Shown piece by piece: positions 5,282-6,979 of a stretch of 6,979 bases of DNA; the stretch's first letter is position 1; each line of letters starts with the position of its first letter. The notes under the pieces are model-generated. The model was not told the DNA's origin. It saw nothing but the letters and a program-made list of their open reading frames with translations, and did not search any database. The position numbers and the translations under genes were made by a program. Source of the stretch: Armatimonadota bacterium (GTDB taxonomy: Bacteria; Armatimonadota; Zipacnadia; Zipacnadales; VGFC01); the NCBI GenBank assembly GCA_016869015.1, contig VGFB01000205.1, positions 1 to 6,979 on the forward strand, given 5' to 3'.

Positions 5282-6490
5282 ATGGACAAGGTGAGAATCG
5301 GGATTCTGGGTACCGGCGGCATTGCGCGGTCGCATCTCGGCGGCTATCGCGTGCTGCTCGACGCGGGCTACGACAAGTTCGTCATCAACGGGCTGTGCGA
5401 CAACAACGCCGAGCGGCGGGCGGCGTTCGCCGCGCAGGTGCAGGAGATGTTCGGCGTCACCCCTCAGGAGTTCGACAGCGCCGAGGCGATGGCTGCGAGC
5501 GGCGCGGTGGACGCGGCGGACGTGTGCACCCCGCACGCCTTCCATCACTCGACGGCCATCCCGTGCCTCGAGGGCGGGATCGACGTGATGGTCGAGAAGC
5601 CCGGCGGCATCACCGTCAAGGCCAGCGACCTCATCATCGCGGCCGCGGAGCGGAACAACCGGCTCGTAGCGGTCGCCGAGCAGGTGCGCCGCGGCATCAA
5701 GGCGCGCGCGATGAACTGGGCGGTGAACGAGGCGAGGATGATCGGCGACGTGCGGTTCTGGTCGGTCGTCGGCTTCTCGGCGTGGGACTTCAGCGCGGAG
5801 AACTACGCGGATGCGTATGCGTGGCAGTGGCGGCTGCTGAAGCTGCTGACGGGCGGCGGGATGCTGTTTGACGCGGGCGCGCACTTCGCCGACATGATGC
5901 TGCACCTCTTCGGCCCGGTTGATGAAGTGTACGCGGTCATGCACGCCTTCCAGCAGCCCATCATCAACTCCCCGGAGCTCGGCCCGCAGCCCAAGGACGT
6001 GGAAGACACCTGGATGACCACCTGGAAGTTCGCGAACGGCATCTTCGGACAGTACTCCTGGTCGGTCTCCGCCCCGGGCGAGTCCGTTGCCACGCAGATC
6101 GTCTACGGCACCGAGGGCAGCGCGCGGGACCGCGGCGGCTGGATGCACACCTTCCAGAATGGCGGCGACCTCACCCTCGCCGACGGCACCAAGAAGAGCT
6201 ACGAGGAGATCGAGCCCGAGTTCCGCGCGCAGCTCGACGACGCAACGCGCGAGAGGCTCTTCCCCCACGGCGTCGAGAACGACATGGCGCTGGAGTGCTG
6301 GGACTTCGTGGACTCGGTGCTCAACCGCCGCAAGCCCGAGATCGACGCCGTCGACACCAAGCACGCCAAGTCGATCTGCCTCGCGATCTACGAATCAGCC
6401 GTCGCCGGCGCCCCCATCAAGGTCCAGGACGTCTTCGATGGCAAAGTCACCGCCTATCAGGACCCCATCAACGAACACTGGGGCATCTGA
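5282..6490 (+). CDS. Gfo/Idh/MocA-family NAD(P)-dependent oxidoreductase
   Basis: This 402-residue cytosolic dehydrogenase belongs to the family that acts on sugars, inositols and related polyols. The N-terminal Rossmann domain has the dinucleotide motif GILGTGGIA (7-15) and an acidic strand end LCDNN (38-42), which suggests NAD preference. Next come VCTPHAFH (81-88) and the family hallmark EKPGGIT (105-111), with Lys106 expected to be catalytic. The C-terminal substrate domain contains LLTGGGMLFDAGAHFADM (189-206), in which Asp197 and His201 fit the usual catalytic pair. Length and layout are complete. ATG 5282 is the start because the Rossmann strand begins at residue 4. The Shine-Dalgarno (GAGG, 5262-5265) is unusually far, about 16 bases, so initiation may be weak. 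The actual sugar is not predictable. Glycan-related neighbours on the left suggest carbohydrate catabolism, but this is inference. Confidence 0.92.
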   Translation: MDKVRIGILGTGGIARSHLGGYRVLLDAGYDKFVINGLCDNNAERRAAFAAQVQEMFGVTPQEFDSAEAMAASGAVDAADVCTPHAFHHSTAIPCLEGGIDVMVEKPGGITVKASDLIIAAAERNNRLVAVAEQVRRGIKARAMNWAVNEARMIGDVRFWSVVGFSAWDFSAENYADAYAWQWRLLKLLTGGGMLFDAGAHFADMMLHLFGPVDEVYAVMHAFQQPIINSPELGPQPKDVEDTWMTTWKFANGIFGQYSWSVSAPGESVATQIVYGTEGSARDRGGWMHTFQNGGDLTLADGTKKSYEEIEPEFRAQLDDATRERLFPHGVENDMALECWDFVDSVLNRRKPEIDAVDTKHAKSICLAIYESAVAGAPIKVQDVFDGKVTAYQDPINEHWGI

Positions 6491-6491
6491 A

Positions 6492-6518
6492 CGGCAGGTA
6501 ACGGGTGACAGGCAACGG
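6492..6518. repeat. Two tandem degenerate copies of a 13-base unit
   Basis: CGGCAGGTAACGG (6492-6504) and TGACAGGCAACGG (6506-6518) agree at 10 of 13 positions with a 14-base period. They lie directly after the oxidoreductase stop and run into the terminator-like stem. No function is apparent. Confidence 0.4.
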
Positions 6519-6543
6519 CCCCGGCGGAGGTTCGCCGGGGCCG
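6516..6543. terminator. Perfect 11-bp GC hairpin between convergent genes, probable bidirectional terminator
   Basis: CGGCCCCGGCG (6516-6526) and CGCCGGGGCCG (6533-6543) are exact inverse complements around the loop GAGGTT. The hairpin lies 25 bp after the oxidoreductase stop and 36 bp beyond the stop of the opposing gene, which is where a shared terminator is expected. Downstream bases (CTCGTTCGC on plus, TTGCCTGT on minus) contain few Ts, so it is not a textbook intrinsic terminator. Confidence 0.65.
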
Positions 6544-6579
6544 CTCGTTCGCGGAGGGTGGAGGCTGCAGACGAGCGGA

Positions 6580-6979
6580 CTACACCTCCCTGACCCGTCC
6601 CATCCACCGCGCTATGCGGCCGTGGAGGTGGTGGAACCAGGAGACGCCGGGCATGGTGGTGAGCGGGCAGGCTTCCACGACGCACGGGATGCCGGCTTCG
6701 CGGGCGAGGTCGGCGGCTTCGCGGGAGTCGCCGCGGGTGTCCAGCCAGAGCTTCGGGAGCTTCGCCTGGAGGCAGGCCTCCACGGCGGCGAGGGCGTGCT
6801 TCGGCGAGGTGACGATGAGCGCGCCGTCGAGAGCGGGTGCGCCCTCGAGGCTCGGGTGCACGGGGCGGCCGTCGAGGGGCGACGCGTTGGCGTCCACCAG
6901 CCACACGGCCTTTCCCGCGATCTCCAGGGCCTTGACGAACTCGGGGATGAGCGTGCGATCCGGCGAGTGAACGCCAACG
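6580..6979 (-). CDS. CoA-binding-domain protein (YccU-like Rossmann fold), 5' end off the window
   Basis: The frame is open from the window's right edge to a TAG at 6582-6580, giving 132 residues of a protein that lacks its N-terminus. Visible elements fit the CoA-binding (YccU/CoA_binding_2) Rossmann domain. There is a helix EFVKALEIAGKAVWLVDAN, then LDGRPVHPSLEGAP ('i.G...ypsl..ip'), and a strand LDGALIVTSPKHALAAVEAC. Next is PKLWLDTRGDSREAADLAREAGIPCVVEACPLTTM, matching the family pattern 'vWlq.G....ea...a...Gi.vv.d.C'. Family members are small cytosolic proteins thought to bind CoA; the role is unclear. An internal GTG at 6906 is not a credible start because conserved sequence continues upstream in frame. 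It ends in HHLHGRIARWMGRVREV, a short basic tail. The gene is convergent with the oxidoreductase and probably unrelated to it. Confidence 0.75.
   Translation of the reverse strand, partial: VGVHSPDRTLIPEFVKALEIAGKAVWLVDANASPLDGRPVHPSLEGAPALDGALIVTSPKHALAAVEACLQAKLPKLWLDTRGDSREAADLAREAGIPCVVEACPLTTMPGVSWFHHLHGRIARWMGRVREV

Noticed and set aside
5093..6364. Minus-strand open frame of 423 codons opposite the oxidoreductase gene
   Set aside because: The plus strand carries a complete Gfo/Idh/MocA protein with all motifs; the antisense frame is a GC-driven artefact and starts inside hairpin-rich intergenic DNA.

Overview
The window is a GC-rich chromosomal segment. It carries seven protein genes, two of them cut by the window edges, and no RNA genes or CRISPR arrays. 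The gene mix is a secreted GH26-like protein, a secreted right-handed beta-helix protein, a URO-D-fold methyltransferase-like protein, an M42 peptidase and a Gfo/Idh/MocA oxidoreductase. This mix is typical of high-GC, carbohydrate-degrading environmental lineages such as Armatimonadota or Planctomycetota. That assignment is an inference from gene content, not from a marker gene.

Left part (1-2103), minus strand: a beta-helix surface or secreted protein (2103 to 481) is followed by the N-terminal part of a GH26-like protein (344 leftward, running off the window). The GH26-like gene has its own near-consensus sigma70-type promoter (415-386), so it need not depend on read-through from the beta-helix gene. 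A 216-bp divergent region (2104-2319) separates the beta-helix gene from the plus-strand genes. It holds a plausible vapBC promoter, candidate operator half-sites and a GC-rich palindrome.

Middle part (2320-5042), plus strand: a VapBC toxin-antitoxin pair (14-bp overlap) is followed after 23 bp by a URO-D-family protein. That gene is followed after 14 bp by an M42 metallopeptidase. The tight spacing and good ribosome binding sites suggest a possible four-gene transcription unit, in which a stability or stress module sits in front of two metabolic genes. The URO-D-like protein has an H-x-D in place of the H-x-C zinc motif of the methyltransferase branch, which makes its chemistry uncertain.

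Right part: a 239-bp intergenic region (5043-5281) is packed with hairpins built from variants of one GGGG...CAG...CCCC motif and looks REP-like. Next comes a Gfo/Idh/MocA dehydrogenase (5282-6490). A perfect 11-bp GC hairpin (6516-6543) separates it from a convergent, 5'-truncated CoA-binding-domain (YccU-like) gene on the minus strand. I see sound annotation and several sequence oddities, but no convincing new multi-gene system.
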